Notes: generated by a model not told the origin, from the letters alone. A stretch of 64,000 bases of DNA from Catalinimonas alkaloidigena (GCF_029504655.1 NZ_JAQFIL010000001.1:7288001-7352000); one strand, 5' to 3'. Counted from the stretch's first letter, positions 27,601-36,392 are shown. Translations and numbers: made by a program.

Positions 27601-28175
27601 TTATCAATCAGGGAGAGGAGAATATGGAACTTCGGGCACTTCCCAATGCCCTGCAGCTTTCACCCATTGCAGGCATACAGCAGCTTCCTTCAGCACAGGG
27701 TACCAGCTTGATGGTGACGGGGAATTTCTATGGAGCGGAAACTGCGCTTGGCCCGTACGATGCTTTTAACGGAGCAGTAATTGAGTTTGAAGAAAAAGGT
27801 GGAGAACTCAGAGTACAGACCGAAAGCCTGAGCATACTAGGCGATAATAGAGCATTGGCGGCTGTCAGGATAGGTAATCAAAAGGAAGGTTACCTTGTGG
27901 TCAGAAACCAGGCTACGTTAATGTTATGCGAAGTTACCAAAGAGGAAAAAGGAACTTTCTTTCCATTACAGGCAGATGATTTTTATGCAGAGGTCAGATT
28001 GATTAATGGAAAAAGATATCGCCAGGAATTTTATTATGGTGCAGGCTACCTTTCCCAGTCTTCGCGTAGCTTTTGGGTACCAGAACAGGCAGAAGAAGTA
28101 ATCATTCATAATTTTCAGAGAAAAAGTCGGAAGTTGAATACCGAGTTATTGTTTCTTTCCAAGCATGCGAAATGA
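24609..28175 (+). CDS. FG-GAP/VCBS and ASPIC-UnbV repeat lipoprotein
   Basis: A 1188-residue exported protein with a lipoprotein signal (SFICLVFLFSNC). It carries two beta-propeller-like blocks of FG-GAP/VCBS repeats with calcium-type DxDxDG loops, such as DLNRDGLDD, DYDLDGDLD, DINRDGWPD, DLDNDGDLD, DYDQDGDLD and DLDQDGDID. Between them, at about residues 530-610, is an ASPIC/UnbV domain (AIGSRVYLYQG, SVTPTLHFGLADSSRIDSLLIVWPD). I chose the ATG at 24609 because it starts the signal peptide. Proteins of this type often follow SusCD pairs in Bacteroidetes and are thought to sit at the cell surface; their role is unknown. A terminator separates it from susD. Confidence 0.88.
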   Translation: MRTCLYVSLSFICLVFLFSNCKQDSLGEASPQPGFKILSPEETNITFNNQIEDSDTFNLMTYYYLYNGGGVAAGDLNRDGLDDLVFAGNMVPSKLYLNQGNMRFEDITVSSEFDVSAWVMGVSLADINADGWLDIYLSVGGPDCPQACRNQLYINQGICEDGQLCFEEAAEAYGLADPSYSVQASFLDYDLDGDLDMFLLTNIVNEVNKSIVIDKSIKVNKGKNIDKLYENRFDTEKGHPVFADVSAQAGIIHEGYGLGLAVDDINRDGWPDIYVANDFMDNDYLYINQQNGPDGYLTFEDEAAKYLRHQSYNSMGVDIADINNDLLPDIATLDMLPPDNYRQKMMLTAINEDNEMKRLQSGYAKQYIRNSLQLHQGGNGFSEIGQLADIDATDWSWAVLMADFNQDGHKDMFVSNGIVKDMTDLDFVTYRSGQSFFGSNESKEEKIRQLAKQMKGAKTSNYLFLNNKNLTFDDLTKAWGIKTPSFSNGAAYSDLDNDGDLDLIVNNINDPAFVLRNNTTEQTRAPYLKLNLKGKTDNPQAIGSRVYLYQGASSQYAYQSPQKGYLSSVTPTLHFGLADSSRIDSLLIVWPDQKVQLLKNIKPYQTLDITYNPNYGVTPFPAEPDLPMRDATEQYSLAYQQQENRYNDFKSSPLLLRKYSSLGPGIAVGDVNTDGREDFFMGGAFGQAASLFIQQADQTFSRKAFSFDSLYEDTGCLLFDMEGDGDLDLYVVSGGVEWGHQQEMYQDRLYQNDGKGNFIKLEYALPEIRSSGSCVVAADYDQDGDLDLFVGGRVDPARYPNAPKSYLLRNEGGRFKDVTEEALQASDELGMVSAALWTDHNQDGRADLLIASEWQPLQLYLNEGQRFNKISEEAFSTASGWWSSLYGSDLDQDGDIDYVLGNHGLNSRYKASEAAPMKLYAKDFDRNNEIDPIVTYTEDGTEYPYPPRDALFSQIVAMRKRFGSYESYAQAPFSQVFTPQELDDAGVWEVNELRNALLINQGEENMELRALPNALQLSPIAGIQQLPSAQGTSLMVTGNFYGAETALGPYDAFNGAVIEFEEKGGELRVQTESLSILGDNRALAAVRIGNQKEGYLVVRNQATLMLCEVTKEEKGTFFPLQADDFYAEVRLINGKRYRQEFYYGAGYLSQSSRSFWVPEQAEEVIIHNFQRKSRKLNTELLFLSKHAK

Positions 28176-28189
28176 TTAATCTGAAAAGA

Positions 28190-28225
28190 AAAGAGCAGTC
28201 ATGCTGTCTCCATGATCTGCTCTTT
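28190..28225. terminator. Bidirectional terminator between convergent genes
   Basis: AAAGAGCAG and CTGCTCTTT (28190-28198, 28217-28225) pair, and the stem extends inward as TCATG/CATGA with one bulged base. It lies between the stops of the FG-GAP gene and the convergent dehydrogenase. Confidence 0.75.
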
Positions 28226-28243
28226 ATCAAACCTATTCACCTA

Positions 28244-29434
28244 CTATTTCCCTACATCTTCATAGTTTACTTTGTAAATGGCTCCATTGCCATCATCTGA
28301 AATAAAAAGTGAACCATCTTCAGCCAGCGCCAAACCACATACTCGTCCGATATACTCCTGGTCTCCATTGACCAGAAAACCGGTGATAAAATCTTCATAT
28401 CCGGTTGGGTCTCCATTTTCATCAAAGTTGATCATTACTACTTTGTAGCCGCTAGGTTCGGCACGGTTCCAGGAACCATGCAGGGTAGCAATCGCCTGTC
28501 CATGGTAGTTTTCCGGAAACTGCTCCTTATCATAAAAAATAAGGTCCATAGGTGCCGAGTGTGCAGCTAAGGTCAAAACCGGAAAAGCAGTCTGCTCAGC
28601 ATAAGCCTGGTAACTCATACCGTTGGGTGGCTGGTCGGCAGGATTAGGCTTGCCATCTTCGTACACATAGGGCCAGCCGTAATCATTCCCTTCTTCCAGG
28701 CGGTTCAGTTCTTCCTTCTGTGTGGTATCGCCCAGCCAGTCTATACCATGATCCAGCCCATACAATGCATTGGTTTCGGGATGCCAGTCAAAACCGATGG
28801 TATTACGCAAGCCTTTGGCATAAATTTCACGTCCACTTCCGTCAGCATTTGCTATAATCATCGTAGCATTTTCCTTGCTGGTTTCACCGCAGGCGTTGCA
28901 GGTGCTGCCTACTGAAATGTACATCTTTCCATCAGGGCCAAACTCTAGGGTACGGTTAGGGTGCTGTCCCCCTTCCGGCAGGTTTTCCATCAGCAGCTGA
29001 GGCTTGCCCAACTTTCCGTCTTCCTGAATTTGAGCTTTGTATACTTCAGTGACAGTGATCATGTATAGCTGGTCATCCTTTAGAGCAAGGCCATGCACCT
29101 GATCCAGCGTAAGTACGGTTTCATTGATGTCGGCCTGTCCGTCATCATTGGTATCCTTCAGCATACGCACATCTCCCTGCCGCCGAGTGACATAGACAGT
29201 GCCATCTTCAGTGACAACCATCATGCGGGGTTTTTCCAAACCTTCGGCAAATTTCTGGATAGTAAAACCATTGGGCGTTTGCAGGGCGGATACATCAGCG
29301 GGTTTTGCCAGCTTAGGCTTAAATATATGTCCATCTACACTTGCTGTGATAGTAGTATCTCTTTCCTGCGCCAATACGTCTTTTTCGTCAAATACTATGA
29401 AGACAATAATGAGTAAAAAAATGAGTCTCTTCAT
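28244..29434 (-). CDS. PQQ-dependent sugar dehydrogenase-like protein
   Basis: A 396-residue exported protein with a signal peptide (about 1-22) and a six-bladed propeller of the soluble glucose/sorbosone dehydrogenase family. Visible segments are GFTIQKFAEGLEKPRMMVV, EFGPDGKMYISVGSTCNACGE, AKGLRNTIGFDWHPETNALYGLDHG, DYGWPYVYEDGKPNP, and HGSWNRAEPSGYKVV. The family oxidises aldose sugars in the periplasm with PQQ, though many Bacteroidetes members are untested. No PQQ synthesis genes are in the window. The 293 bases upstream, shared with a divergent lipoprotein gene, hold no other feature I can support. Confidence 0.85.
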   Translation of the reverse strand: MKRLIFLLIIVFIVFDEKDVLAQERDTTITASVDGHIFKPKLAKPADVSALQTPNGFTIQKFAEGLEKPRMMVVTEDGTVYVTRRQGDVRMLKDTNDDGQADINETVLTLDQVHGLALKDDQLYMITVTEVYKAQIQEDGKLGKPQLLMENLPEGGQHPNRTLEFGPDGKMYISVGSTCNACGETSKENATMIIANADGSGREIYAKGLRNTIGFDWHPETNALYGLDHGIDWLGDTTQKEELNRLEEGNDYGWPYVYEDGKPNPADQPPNGMSYQAYAEQTAFPVLTLAAHSAPMDLIFYDKEQFPENYHGQAIATLHGSWNRAEPSGYKVVMINFDENGDPTGYEDFITGFLVNGDQEYIGRVCGLALAEDGSLFISDDGNGAIYKVNYEDVGK

Positions 29435-29727
29435 GGTTTAAAAAATTTAGAATATAATATTGTGTCAACTCAGTTTTGGGAGAATAGTTATCAACAATTG
29501 GTAGGTAAAAAATTATAATAATTATGCGAGCTTATTCTCAGCATTATTTGATACATGAAAAATTTGGTGAAATGAAAGGCATAATGACAAGTATGTAACT
29601 TATAGGTTATGATAAAAAATCTCATTTTTGGAGCCTGAGTTGCAGGTGTAAAATGCTTTATTGAAGTCAATTTGTTATCTTACTACAAGTGATGACATAT
29701 GTCAGGCATTGATACCTTTGAGAACGA

Positions 29728-30468
29728 ATGGTTCAAATGAGAAGAATTCTTTTACTTATTTTTTCTGTATCTGTTTTTTCTTCCTGTACACAGCATGAGA
29801 TACAGGACATGTATGGTACCTGGCAGATAGACAAGCTACTGCTGGATGCTATGGACAGAACGGGAGAGTATAGAGAAGAATTACCCTGGGGAACAGGCAT
29901 AGAACTCAAACCGGACGGAAGCTTCAAAACTAATTTTGTGCGCCAGGATGAGGCAGAAGGCCGCTGGAAGATAAGCCCTGATGCGGACCGACTGTTTCTA
30001 CGTTTTCCCTCAAAAAAGATAGACTTCAAGGTTACAATGAGCCAGCGACATCTCGTTCTCAAGTCTGTCCGTTGGCAGGTCTTTTTGTCAAGAACGGATG
30101 TCCTGCCTCAACCTGTTGAAAGAGAAGTAAAGTTGGCGAACGTGCTTCCCGGCACATGGTATTTTTACAAAATGACTACCCGGGATAGTGTGATTCGTTA
30201 CCCCTCTACCCGAAAGCAGGCACACTGGCTAAAGATCGGTTGGGGTGGCAATTTTCTCAGTGGAGAAGGCAAGCATGAGTCTTTTAAGGGGAAATGGCTG
30301 CTCCAAAAAGACACTCTTATGCTTAGTGAGAGAGACCGTGAATGGCATGAACAATGGCAGGTGCGCATAGAAGACAATATACTTTATTTTGAACCCATAA
30401 ACCCTGCTGAGAATGACTGGTATGAGGTGAGCCTGGTGCACGAGGCTCATCTTAATCATTATGAATAA
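29728..30468 (+). CDS. Lipoprotein with two tandem lipocalin-like units
   Basis: A 246-residue protein with a lipoprotein leader (LLLIFSVSVFSSC). Two similar halves each start with a GTW motif: MYGTWQIDKLLLD near residue 31 and LPGTWYFYKMTTRD near residue 146. Each has alternating beta strands and a central GxW segment (EGRWKISPDADRLFL; KGKWLLQKDTLML). This resembles the lipocalin-like lipoproteins of Bacteroidetes and suggests an internal duplication. The start could also be the ATG at 29737. Function is unknown; a role in envelope binding is inference. Confidence 0.6.
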   Translation: MVQMRRILLLIFSVSVFSSCTQHEIQDMYGTWQIDKLLLDAMDRTGEYREELPWGTGIELKPDGSFKTNFVRQDEAEGRWKISPDADRLFLRFPSKKIDFKVTMSQRHLVLKSVRWQVFLSRTDVLPQPVEREVKLANVLPGTWYFYKMTTRDSVIRYPSTRKQAHWLKIGWGGNFLSGEGKHESFKGKWLLQKDTLMLSERDREWHEQWQVRIEDNILYFEPINPAENDWYEVSLVHEAHLNHYE

Positions 30469-30519
30469 CATTTTTTTGAAAAGTGTTGATAGCTTTGCTG
30501 GGCATAAGCAGAATTGTCT

Positions 30520-30924
30520 ATGAAATTCAAAATACAACATATTATTGCTATGGTAGTAGCTGTGATGGCAGCTTGGTTCGTATGGGAAGCCTCTACCCAG
30601 CCAGGTGTAAGCGATCTGGCAGGAGAACCAGTGGAGATCGCTTTTGTCCGCAATGAAAACAATACCGGGCCTGTCAAAAGAGTATATGTGGTAGCGATAG
30701 AGGATACGCTCTGGCAGGAGATGCAAAGGTATGGAAGCTATATGCCCCATAACAAATATGGCAACACGCAGGTATATTTTTTCCTCAAAGCTCAGCCTGC
30801 TCCTACAGCGCTAACATTGGAAAGCCCCATAGAAACTCAGTTTCAGCAGTATTGTATGGGCCGCTATGAAAAGGATGCCATGGGTAATGAAAGCTTTACA
30901 AAATATCCTTTTTCAGCGAACTAA
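30520..30924 (+). CDS. Hypothetical membrane-anchored protein
   Basis: A 134-residue protein with one N-terminal hydrophobic helix (HIIAMVVAVMAAWFVWEA) and a soluble part rich in aromatic residues with a single cysteine (QQYCMGRYE). I know no family for it. The ATG at 30520 is preferred over a TTG six bases earlier. It follows the lipoprotein gene by 51 bases on the same strand, and its stop overlaps that of the convergent nuclease-fold gene by two bases. Confidence 0.55.
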   Translation: MKFKIQHIIAMVVAVMAAWFVWEASTQPGVSDLAGEPVEIAFVRNENNTGPVKRVYVVAIEDTLWQEMQRYGSYMPHNKYGNTQVYFFLKAQPAPTALTLESPIETQFQQYCMGRYEKDAMGNESFTKYPFSAN

Positions 30925-32024
30925 CGTTCCATTTCATCGATATGCGGTAAGCCGGGCTTCGGAAAAACACTGCGGGTTTTTTGATCAATGATCTCCCGCG
31001 CATCCTGTCTTTCTGCCTCTACCAGATTGTATAAGTTTTCGTAGTAGCTGTCTGGCTCGTAGCTCAGCCTGACGTAGAGGGGAAAATGGTCGGAATGAAT
31101 GTGTCTCTCCCTGCGCATTTCTACCAGACGGAAATGCCCGGTAAAATTGATAAAGTCTAATGGATAGCGGAAAAGCGGAAATTTAGCATTGAAAGTATTA
31201 TAGAACCCTCTGCCCCTCCTGGGGTCCAGCATATTACTCAGGTTACGAAAGAGGATCAGTGCTTTTGACCAGGGCACATCATTCAGGTCCCCTGCCATGA
31301 TTGAGGGAGCGTCATTTTCGCCTATCAGTTTACCCACATACACAATTTCTGTATCCCGATCATGCGTATGTGAGCCAATTTCAGGCGGCTTGGGATGGAT
31401 GGCGTGCAGGTTTACGTTTTCACCATTCCGCAGTTGAAGTTGGATGTGTATGGAAGGAACCCCCTCATCACATAAGTTCGCCACTTCTTTTTCCTCAATC
31501 CTGAGACGAGCGTACAAGAGCATGCCATAGGTGTTTTCCTGCGGCACTAAAATATGATAAGGATAGTCGGCTTTTAGATAGGCCATCTGTTCATTCCAAC
31601 GGTGGTTGGTCTCATGCATGATGATGATGTCTGGCTGTATTTCTTCAATGAGTGACTGGAGCCGCTCTGGCTTACGGTTTTTTTGCCTGACATTCGCGTT
31701 CAGGATACTTAGCTCGCGTTTGGGATCATTTTTCAGAGGCGGTAAAGTGGATTTTGCTACAAAAGGAAAGTAACGATATAGCTTAAAGGCAGCAGCAATC
31801 AATGCGATCATAGCTCCGATGATCATTGCCAGTCGCCAGCCCTGAAAGGCATTTTCTGCCAAAAAAATATAGCTAGCGCTCAGGAGTAAGAGCAAAATGC
31901 TATTGCTCAGTAAAGGGAAGTCAAACACCCGTACAAACCAGTAAGGCTTGTTGATGTAAGATAAAAAAGCGCCGGCAGAAAAAAAGATGATCAAGCCCGT
32001 AAGGACTGTGCTGACGATCTCCAT
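30921..32024 (-). CDS. Endonuclease/exonuclease/phosphatase-fold membrane protein
   Basis: A 367-residue protein with about three N-terminal membrane helices (residues 1-90) and a C-terminal EEP domain. The domain shows LSILNANVRQKNR, DIIIMHETNHRW (metal Glu), NLHAIHPKPPE, IMAGDLNDVPWS (Asp-Asn pair) and HIHSDHFPLYVRL (catalytic His). It resembles the YafD-like membrane EEP proteins. The ATG at 32024 starts the first membrane helix; a longer frame from 32177 adds 51 residues of poor quality and would overlap the divergent peptidase gene. Substrate is unknown. Confidence 0.8.
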   Translation of the reverse strand: MEIVSTVLTGLIIFFSAGAFLSYINKPYWFVRVFDFPLLSNSILLLLLSASYIFLAENAFQGWRLAMIIGAMIALIAAAFKLYRYFPFVAKSTLPPLKNDPKRELSILNANVRQKNRKPERLQSLIEEIQPDIIIMHETNHRWNEQMAYLKADYPYHILVPQENTYGMLLYARLRIEEKEVANLCDEGVPSIHIQLQLRNGENVNLHAIHPKPPEIGSHTHDRDTEIVYVGKLIGENDAPSIMAGDLNDVPWSKALILFRNLSNMLDPRRGRGFYNTFNAKFPLFRYPLDFINFTGHFRLVEMRRERHIHSDHFPLYVRLSYEPDSYYENLYNLVEAERQDAREIIDQKTRSVFPKPGLPHIDEMER

Positions 32025-32162
32025 TGCTAAATAATTATAGTTAAAAAATCTGAAGCTTTTCTTAAAAACCAAAAGTGCCTGTATTGGATTAATTTCTAAA
32101 AACGCCTCTTGTTTTTCCTGCCCTGAAAAAATTTTACCTTTAGCCCCTCTAAAATAATCACT

Positions 32163-34319
32163 ATGAGAAAGTTGCAAGATTTTATTTGCTTGAGCAGTGT
32201 CTTATGGATAATGGCTTGCTCAGGCACTGAAAATAAAGAAAATATGAATCTACATTACCCTCCTACACAGAAAGTAGAACAGACCGATACCTACTTCGGT
32301 ACCGAAGTTGCCGACCCTTATCGCTGGCTGGAAGATGATCGCTCCGAGGAAACAGCTCAGTGGGTAGAAGCCCAGAATGAGGTGACATTTAATTACCTGG
32401 AAAATATTCCTTTTCGCAAAGACATTGAAGACCGCCTGACCGAACTCTGGAATTATGAAAAGTATTCGGCCCCTTCCAAAAAAGGAGGTAAATATTATTT
32501 CTTTAAAAATGATGGTCTGCAAAACCAGAGTGTAATGTACGTGCAGGAAAGCCTGGAGGCTGAACCTGAAGTTTTTATGGACCCTAATAAATTTTCTGAA
32601 GATGGCACAGTAGCCCTGAGCGGCACCAGCTTCACCGAAGATGGTTCTCTGCTAGCCTATTCAATTTCCGAATCCGGCTCCGACTGGCGTAAAGTTATGG
32701 TGATGGATGTGGAAAGTCGTGAACTGGTGGGCGACACGCTGAAAGACGTTAAGTTCAGCGGTGTCTCCTGGAAAGGGAAGGAAGGCTTTTACTACAGCAG
32801 TTATGACAAACCGGAGGAAGGCAGCGCGCTCTCCGGGGTAAATATGAACCACAAGCTGTATTACCATCAGTTAGGCACCCCACAGAGCGAGGACACATTA
32901 ATTTTTGGTGGTGAACAGACTCCCCGCCGCTATGTAGGGGGTAGTGTATCCGAGGATGATCGTTTTCTGGCGATTACGGCAGCCAATGGCACCAGTGGCA
33001 ATGAGCTTTATGTCAAAGATTTGAGCAAAGATGGTGAGATCATCCAAATCGTAGATGACTTTGAGCATGACAACTACATCGTGCATAACGAAGGCGATCA
33101 GCTTTATATTCTGACCAATCTGGGCGCGCCTAACAAACGCATTGTGAGGGTGGGTGCTGATAACCCACAGCCGGAAAACTGGACCGCCCTGATCCCTGAA
33201 AAGGAAGAAGTGCTGGAAAGTGTCTCCTTTGCCGGAGGCAAAATGTTTGTCAACTACCTGAAAGATGCCTCTACGCACATTGAGCAATATGATTTACAGG
33301 GCAATTTTGAGAAAGAGGTAGCACTGCCTGCCATTGGCACTGCCGGTGGATTTGATGGTAAAAAAGAAGACGAAACCGTATTTTACTACTTCACTTCCTT
33401 TACTTATCCGACGACTATTTACTCCTACCACATTCCTAGTGGTGAGTCAAAAATATTTCGCCAACCCGAAGTAGATTTTGATCCTGACGCTTACGAAACC
33501 AGGCAGGTGTTTTACAAGAGTAAGGATGGTACGGCAGTCCCTATGTTTATCGTGCATCGCAAAGGCTTGGAGATGAATGGGCAGAATCCTACTTACCTTT
33601 ATGGCTATGGTGGGTTTAATGTCAGCCTGACGCCCGGATTTAGTGTAGCCCGTTTGTACTGGCTGGAAAACGGGGGCGTATTTGCCATGCCCAATCTGCG
33701 TGGTGGCGGAGAATATGGAAAAGCCTGGCACGAGGCGGGCACGCAGATGAACAAACAAAATGTTTTTGATGACTTCATTGCCGCCGGAGAATATCTCAAG
33801 CAGGAAGGTTATACCTCTACTGAGAAACTGGCCATCGCCGGAGGATCTAACGGAGGTCTGTTGGTTGGGGCTACCATGACCCAGCGCCCTGATTTGTGTA
33901 AAGTCGCTTTGCCTGCTGTAGGTGTGCTGGATATGCTGCGTTACCATAAGTTTACCGCCGGAGCAGGCTGGGCTCCCGATTACGGCATCGCCGACAGCAG
34001 CCAGGCCATGTTTGAGTATCTGTATGCTTATTCTCCCCTGCATAATATTGAGCAAGGCGTGGAATACCCTGCCACGCTGGTAACTACCGCCGATCATGAT
34101 GACCGGGTAGTACCGGCTCATTCATTTAAGTTCGCTGCCACCCTACAGGAAAAGCATGAAGGAGAGAATCAGGAGAGGCAACTCCCTGTGCTGATTCGCA
34201 TAGAGACCAAAGCCGGACATGGAGCAGGCAAACCCACTTCCAAACAGATAGAAGAGTGGGCGGATAAATATGCTTTTACCTTCTACAACATGAACGAAAT
34301 TCCTGAAAACTTAAGATAG
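32163..34319 (+). CDS. Prolyl oligopeptidase family serine peptidase (S9A)
   Basis: A 718-residue exported lipoprotein (WIMACSG) that cleaves short proline-containing peptides. An N-terminal helix region ([28 protein letters not shown]) and a seven-bladed propeller precede the alpha/beta-hydrolase domain. The catalytic Ser562 sits in GGSNGG. The acid lies in [10 protein letters not shown] (Asp644-Asp647), and His686 is in AGHGAG. Length and order match porcine-type prolyl endopeptidase. It is divergent from the nuclease-fold gene and followed by an acetyltransferase gene. Confidence 0.94.
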   Translation: MRKLQDFICLSSVLWIMACSGTENKENMNLHYPPTQKVEQTDTYFGTEVADPYRWLEDDRSEETAQWVEAQNEVTFNYLENIPFRKDIEDRLTELWNYEKYSAPSKKGGKYYFFKNDGLQNQSVMYVQESLEAEPEVFMDPNKFSEDGTVALSGTSFTEDGSLLAYSISESGSDWRKVMVMDVESRELVGDTLKDVKFSGVSWKGKEGFYYSSYDKPEEGSALSGVNMNHKLYYHQLGTPQSEDTLIFGGEQTPRRYVGGSVSEDDRFLAITAANGTSGNELYVKDLSKDGEIIQIVDDFEHDNYIVHNEGDQLYILTNLGAPNKRIVRVGADNPQPENWTALIPEKEEVLESVSFAGGKMFVNYLKDASTHIEQYDLQGNFEKEVALPAIGTAGGFDGKKEDETVFYYFTSFTYPTTIYSYHIPSGESKIFRQPEVDFDPDAYETRQVFYKSKDGTAVPMFIVHRKGLEMNGQNPTYLYGYGGFNVSLTPGFSVARLYWLENGGVFAMPNLRGGGEYGKAWHEAGTQMNKQNVFDDFIAAGEYLKQEGYTSTEKLAIAGGSNGGLLVGATMTQRPDLCKVALPAVGVLDMLRYHKFTAGAGWAPDYGIADSSQAMFEYLYAYSPLHNIEQGVEYPATLVTTADHDDRVVPAHSFKFAATLQEKHEGENQERQLPVLIRIETKAGHGAGKPTSKQIEEWADKYAFTFYNMNEIPENLR

Positions 34320-34406
34320 ACTTATCCAGATCTGGTAAAGCTCGGAGATTTGCCATATCTGCTGAATTCCAATTTCCAAAATCCAATCATTCAACATCTA
34401 AATATT

Positions 34407-34898
34407 ATGAGCATCATCATCCGTCAAGGCGTCAAAGCAGACCTGCCGCAGGTCATGGAATTAATACAGGAACTGGCTGAATACGAAAAAGAACCGCATG
34501 AAGTGGAAAACAGTGTTGCCCAACTGGAAGAGGATGGCTTTGGGGAGCAGCCGGTCTTTGAGTTTTTTGTGGCCGAAGAGGACGAAACAAAAAATATTAT
34601 AGGATTAGCGCTTTACTTCTACAGCTACTCCACCTGGAAGGGCAAATGTCTTTATCTGGAAGATCTGGTGGTTACCCAATCCGAAAGAGGGAAGGGTATT
34701 GGCAAGAAACTGCTGGATCGCATCATCGTTAAGGCCAAAGAAGCCAACTGCTATCGGGTCGTCTGGCAGGTGCTGGACTGGAACGAACCGGCTATTAAGT
34801 TTTATAAATCGCTGGGAGCGGATATTCCCAAAGAATGGCTCTCCTGCCGCCTCGTCAAAGAGCAGATAGATAACTACATGCCGATGGATGGGGAATGA
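34407..34898 (+). CDS. GNAT-family N-acetyltransferase
   Basis: A 163-residue acetyltransferase that moves acetyl from CoA to an amine. It has the typical N-terminal IRQGVKADLPQVMELIQELAEYE, the strand pair LYLEDLVVTQSERGKGIGKKLL with the Q/RxxGxG/A CoA loop, and a C-terminal NEPAIKFYKSLGA helix. The pattern is close to the diamine/spermidine acetyltransferase-like group. The ATG at 34407 is chosen; an upstream in-frame ATG adds 19 residues of non-family sequence. Confidence 0.85.
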   Translation: MSIIIRQGVKADLPQVMELIQELAEYEKEPHEVENSVAQLEEDGFGEQPVFEFFVAEEDETKNIIGLALYFYSYSTWKGKCLYLEDLVVTQSERGKGIGKKLLDRIIVKAKEANCYRVVWQVLDWNEPAIKFYKSLGADIPKEWLSCRLVKEQIDNYMPMDGE

Positions 34899-35350
34899 GG
34901 AGGTATTGCAAATGTAAATACTGGATAATCGCTTGTCAAAAACTTATATTCTATTACACACGTATAACGTTATTAAGCACACCTAATTTTGTTATTTGGA
35001 TTTGAGGGGGTAAGGATGCGGAGAATTAACAAAAGTTTTCTTAAAAATGGCATCAATGAATAGACGTAGTTGGAGGAGGAAGAGGTATGTCCGAAGAGCA
35101 CTGGTTAACAGAAAGACTACAAAAAAACAGTAAATTCAACTCAAAAAAATGGCAACAGCAATATTATTGGTTTGGTAAACTTGTGTATGAATATCATTAG
35201 GGCTGTTAATGATTTTATACTAGAGGATTTTAATTTATTTGATGATTGGAACTTGTAATGTAGTGCTTTTAGAAGCTTAATATATTATAAACTTTTAAAT
35301 TCCACCTTAGAAATGAAGATGTGGAAAATAGTTGGAACAAATAAGGGGAA
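34899..35350. other. Intergenic stretch with two tiny overlapping frames
   Basis: 452 bases without a gene I recognise. 35047-35133 could encode a 28-residue, strongly basic peptide (MASMNRRSWRRKRYVRRALV...). 35087-35200, in another frame after a GGAGGAGGAAGAGG purine run, could encode 37 residues rich in aromatic and charged amino acids. Neither matches a family known to me, and the purine run suits a ribosome site only by appearance. No RNA gene or mobile-element ends were seen. Confidence 0.3.
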
Positions 35351-35704
35351 ATGAAAGTCGAGATTAAAGCCACTCCAACTTTTCAGAAAGAACTAAAAAA
35401 GCTTGCCAAAAAGTATCCTTCCATGAAAGAAGATTACAGAGGACTGCTTTCTTTCTTGACCAAAAATCCTACACCTAAAGAATATAGCATTGGAGCAGGA
35501 CTGTATAAAATAAGGCTAAAAATTAGCAGTCTCGGTAAAGGGAAATCCGGTGGGGATAGGGTAATTACAGCGGTTGAAACTGAAGTAAGTGAAGAGAGCG
35601 TAAAAATATATCTCGCACGTATCTACGAAAAATCAGAAAAGGAAGATTTGACACCAAAAGAGTATGCTGTGATCAAAAAAATGTATCTGAAGGGAAAAGA
35701 TTAA
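35351..35704 (+). CDS. RelE/ParE-family toxin
   Basis: A 117-residue protein with the RelE fold pattern: TPTFQKELKKLAKKYPSMKEDYRGLL at the N terminus, then SIGAGLYKIRLKISSLGKGKSGGDRVI and KIYLARIYEKSEKEDLT. Proteins of this subgroup are ribosome-dependent or free mRNA interferases controlled by a partner antitoxin. No antitoxin frame precedes it on the same strand. Instead a 67-residue candidate lies downstream on the opposite strand, with overlapping stop codons. Confidence 0.8.
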   Translation: MKVEIKATPTFQKELKKLAKKYPSMKEDYRGLLSFLTKNPTPKEYSIGAGLYKIRLKISSLGKGKSGGDRVITAVETEVSEESVKIYLARIYEKSEKEDLTPKEYAVIKKMYLKGKD

Positions 35705-35904
35705 AGCTCATCCAGTAAGTCATAGGCATTTTTTTCTCTGAGTTTCCCCTCTTTCATATCTTTAATTTCCTTGAAGGCCTGAGCGGTTTTTTCCATATGC
35801 TCGAGTTTGGATAGCCTCTTCTGAATTTCATGGAAGGTTTTTTCCTTCATGACAACTATCCGTTCTCCTTTGTCGTCTGTGCTATATTTTACTTTTGTTG
35901 TCAT
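35701..35904 (-). CDS. Putative antitoxin, convergent to the RelE-like toxin
   Basis: A 67-residue, highly charged protein. It opens with MTTKVKYSTDDKGERIVVMKEKTFHEIQKRL, a beta-strand-then-helix pattern like the N terminus of small RelB/Phd-type antitoxins, and continues as a Glu/Lys-rich helix to AYDLLDEL. It was assigned by similarity of style and by position, not by a recognised domain. Its stop shares three bases with that of the toxin gene, tail to tail, so full-length transcripts of the two would be complementary at their 3' ends. Confidence 0.55.
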   Translation of the reverse strand: MTTKVKYSTDDKGERIVVMKEKTFHEIQKRLSKLEHMEKTAQAFKEIKDMKEGKLREKNAYDLLDEL

Positions 35905-36010
35905 AGTATCTCTCTCGTTTTTGTAGCTGAAACCGCATTTATACCAATAAATAACGTCAAATTCTGGCTGCAGTTCAACTCTTTGTAATTTCTCACAAAG
36001 ATTTTATCAC

Positions 36011-36316
36011 TTACACCTCCTTCATCATGGTGCGGAAGCTAACAGCTTTGCCACCGTAGCGGCTTTCATGCCCCTGATCCAAAGCAGGCTCGTATTTGAG
36101 TTGATAAATATCCAGGTGCTCTTTAGTTTCAGCATGCAGTTGTAGTGCGTAAGTAGCGGTGCCTTCCGATTCTTCCACATCCAGCAGACGGAAGATACGA
36201 GCATTAATAAACATACCGGTGGCCAGTATGTCAGGAACCTGCTCCTCTTTCATCCACTGTAGCCAATCGGCTTCTATGCTACTCTCTATATTAATGGTCT
36301 GATTGTATTGTATCAT
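36011..36316 (-). CDS. DUF4286 family protein
   Basis: A 101-residue protein with the pattern of DUF4286: YNQTINIESSIEADWLQWMKEEQVPDILATGMF at the N terminus, and LQLHAETKEHLDIYQLKYEPALDQGHESRYGGKAVSFRTMM towards the end. The family is common in Bacteroidetes and has no known function. It is downstream of hemH on the same strand, but a terminator lies between them. Confidence 0.8.
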   Translation of the reverse strand: MIQYNQTINIESSIEADWLQWMKEEQVPDILATGMFINARIFRLLDVEESEGTATYALQLHAETKEHLDIYQLKYEPALDQGHESRYGGKAVSFRTMMKEV

Positions 36317-36331
36317 TGTATAAAATTAAAA

Positions 36332-36364
36332 AAAAGACACGTAGTAATCGGCTACGTGTCTTTT
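36332..36364 (-). terminator. Terminator of hemH
   Basis: A perfect 13-base stem (36332-36344 and 36352-36364, core GACACGTAG/CTACGTGTC) with a seven-base loop is followed on the minus strand by an uninterrupted T run. It lies 28 bases beyond the hemH stop. Confidence 0.85.
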
Positions 36365-36392
36365 AAATTAACCAAAACCAAACATTTAGCTA

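Noticed and set aside
33447..34121. 224-residue minus-strand open frame
   Set aside because: Antisense to the catalytic domain of the prolyl oligopeptidase gene, with no recognisable protein pattern.
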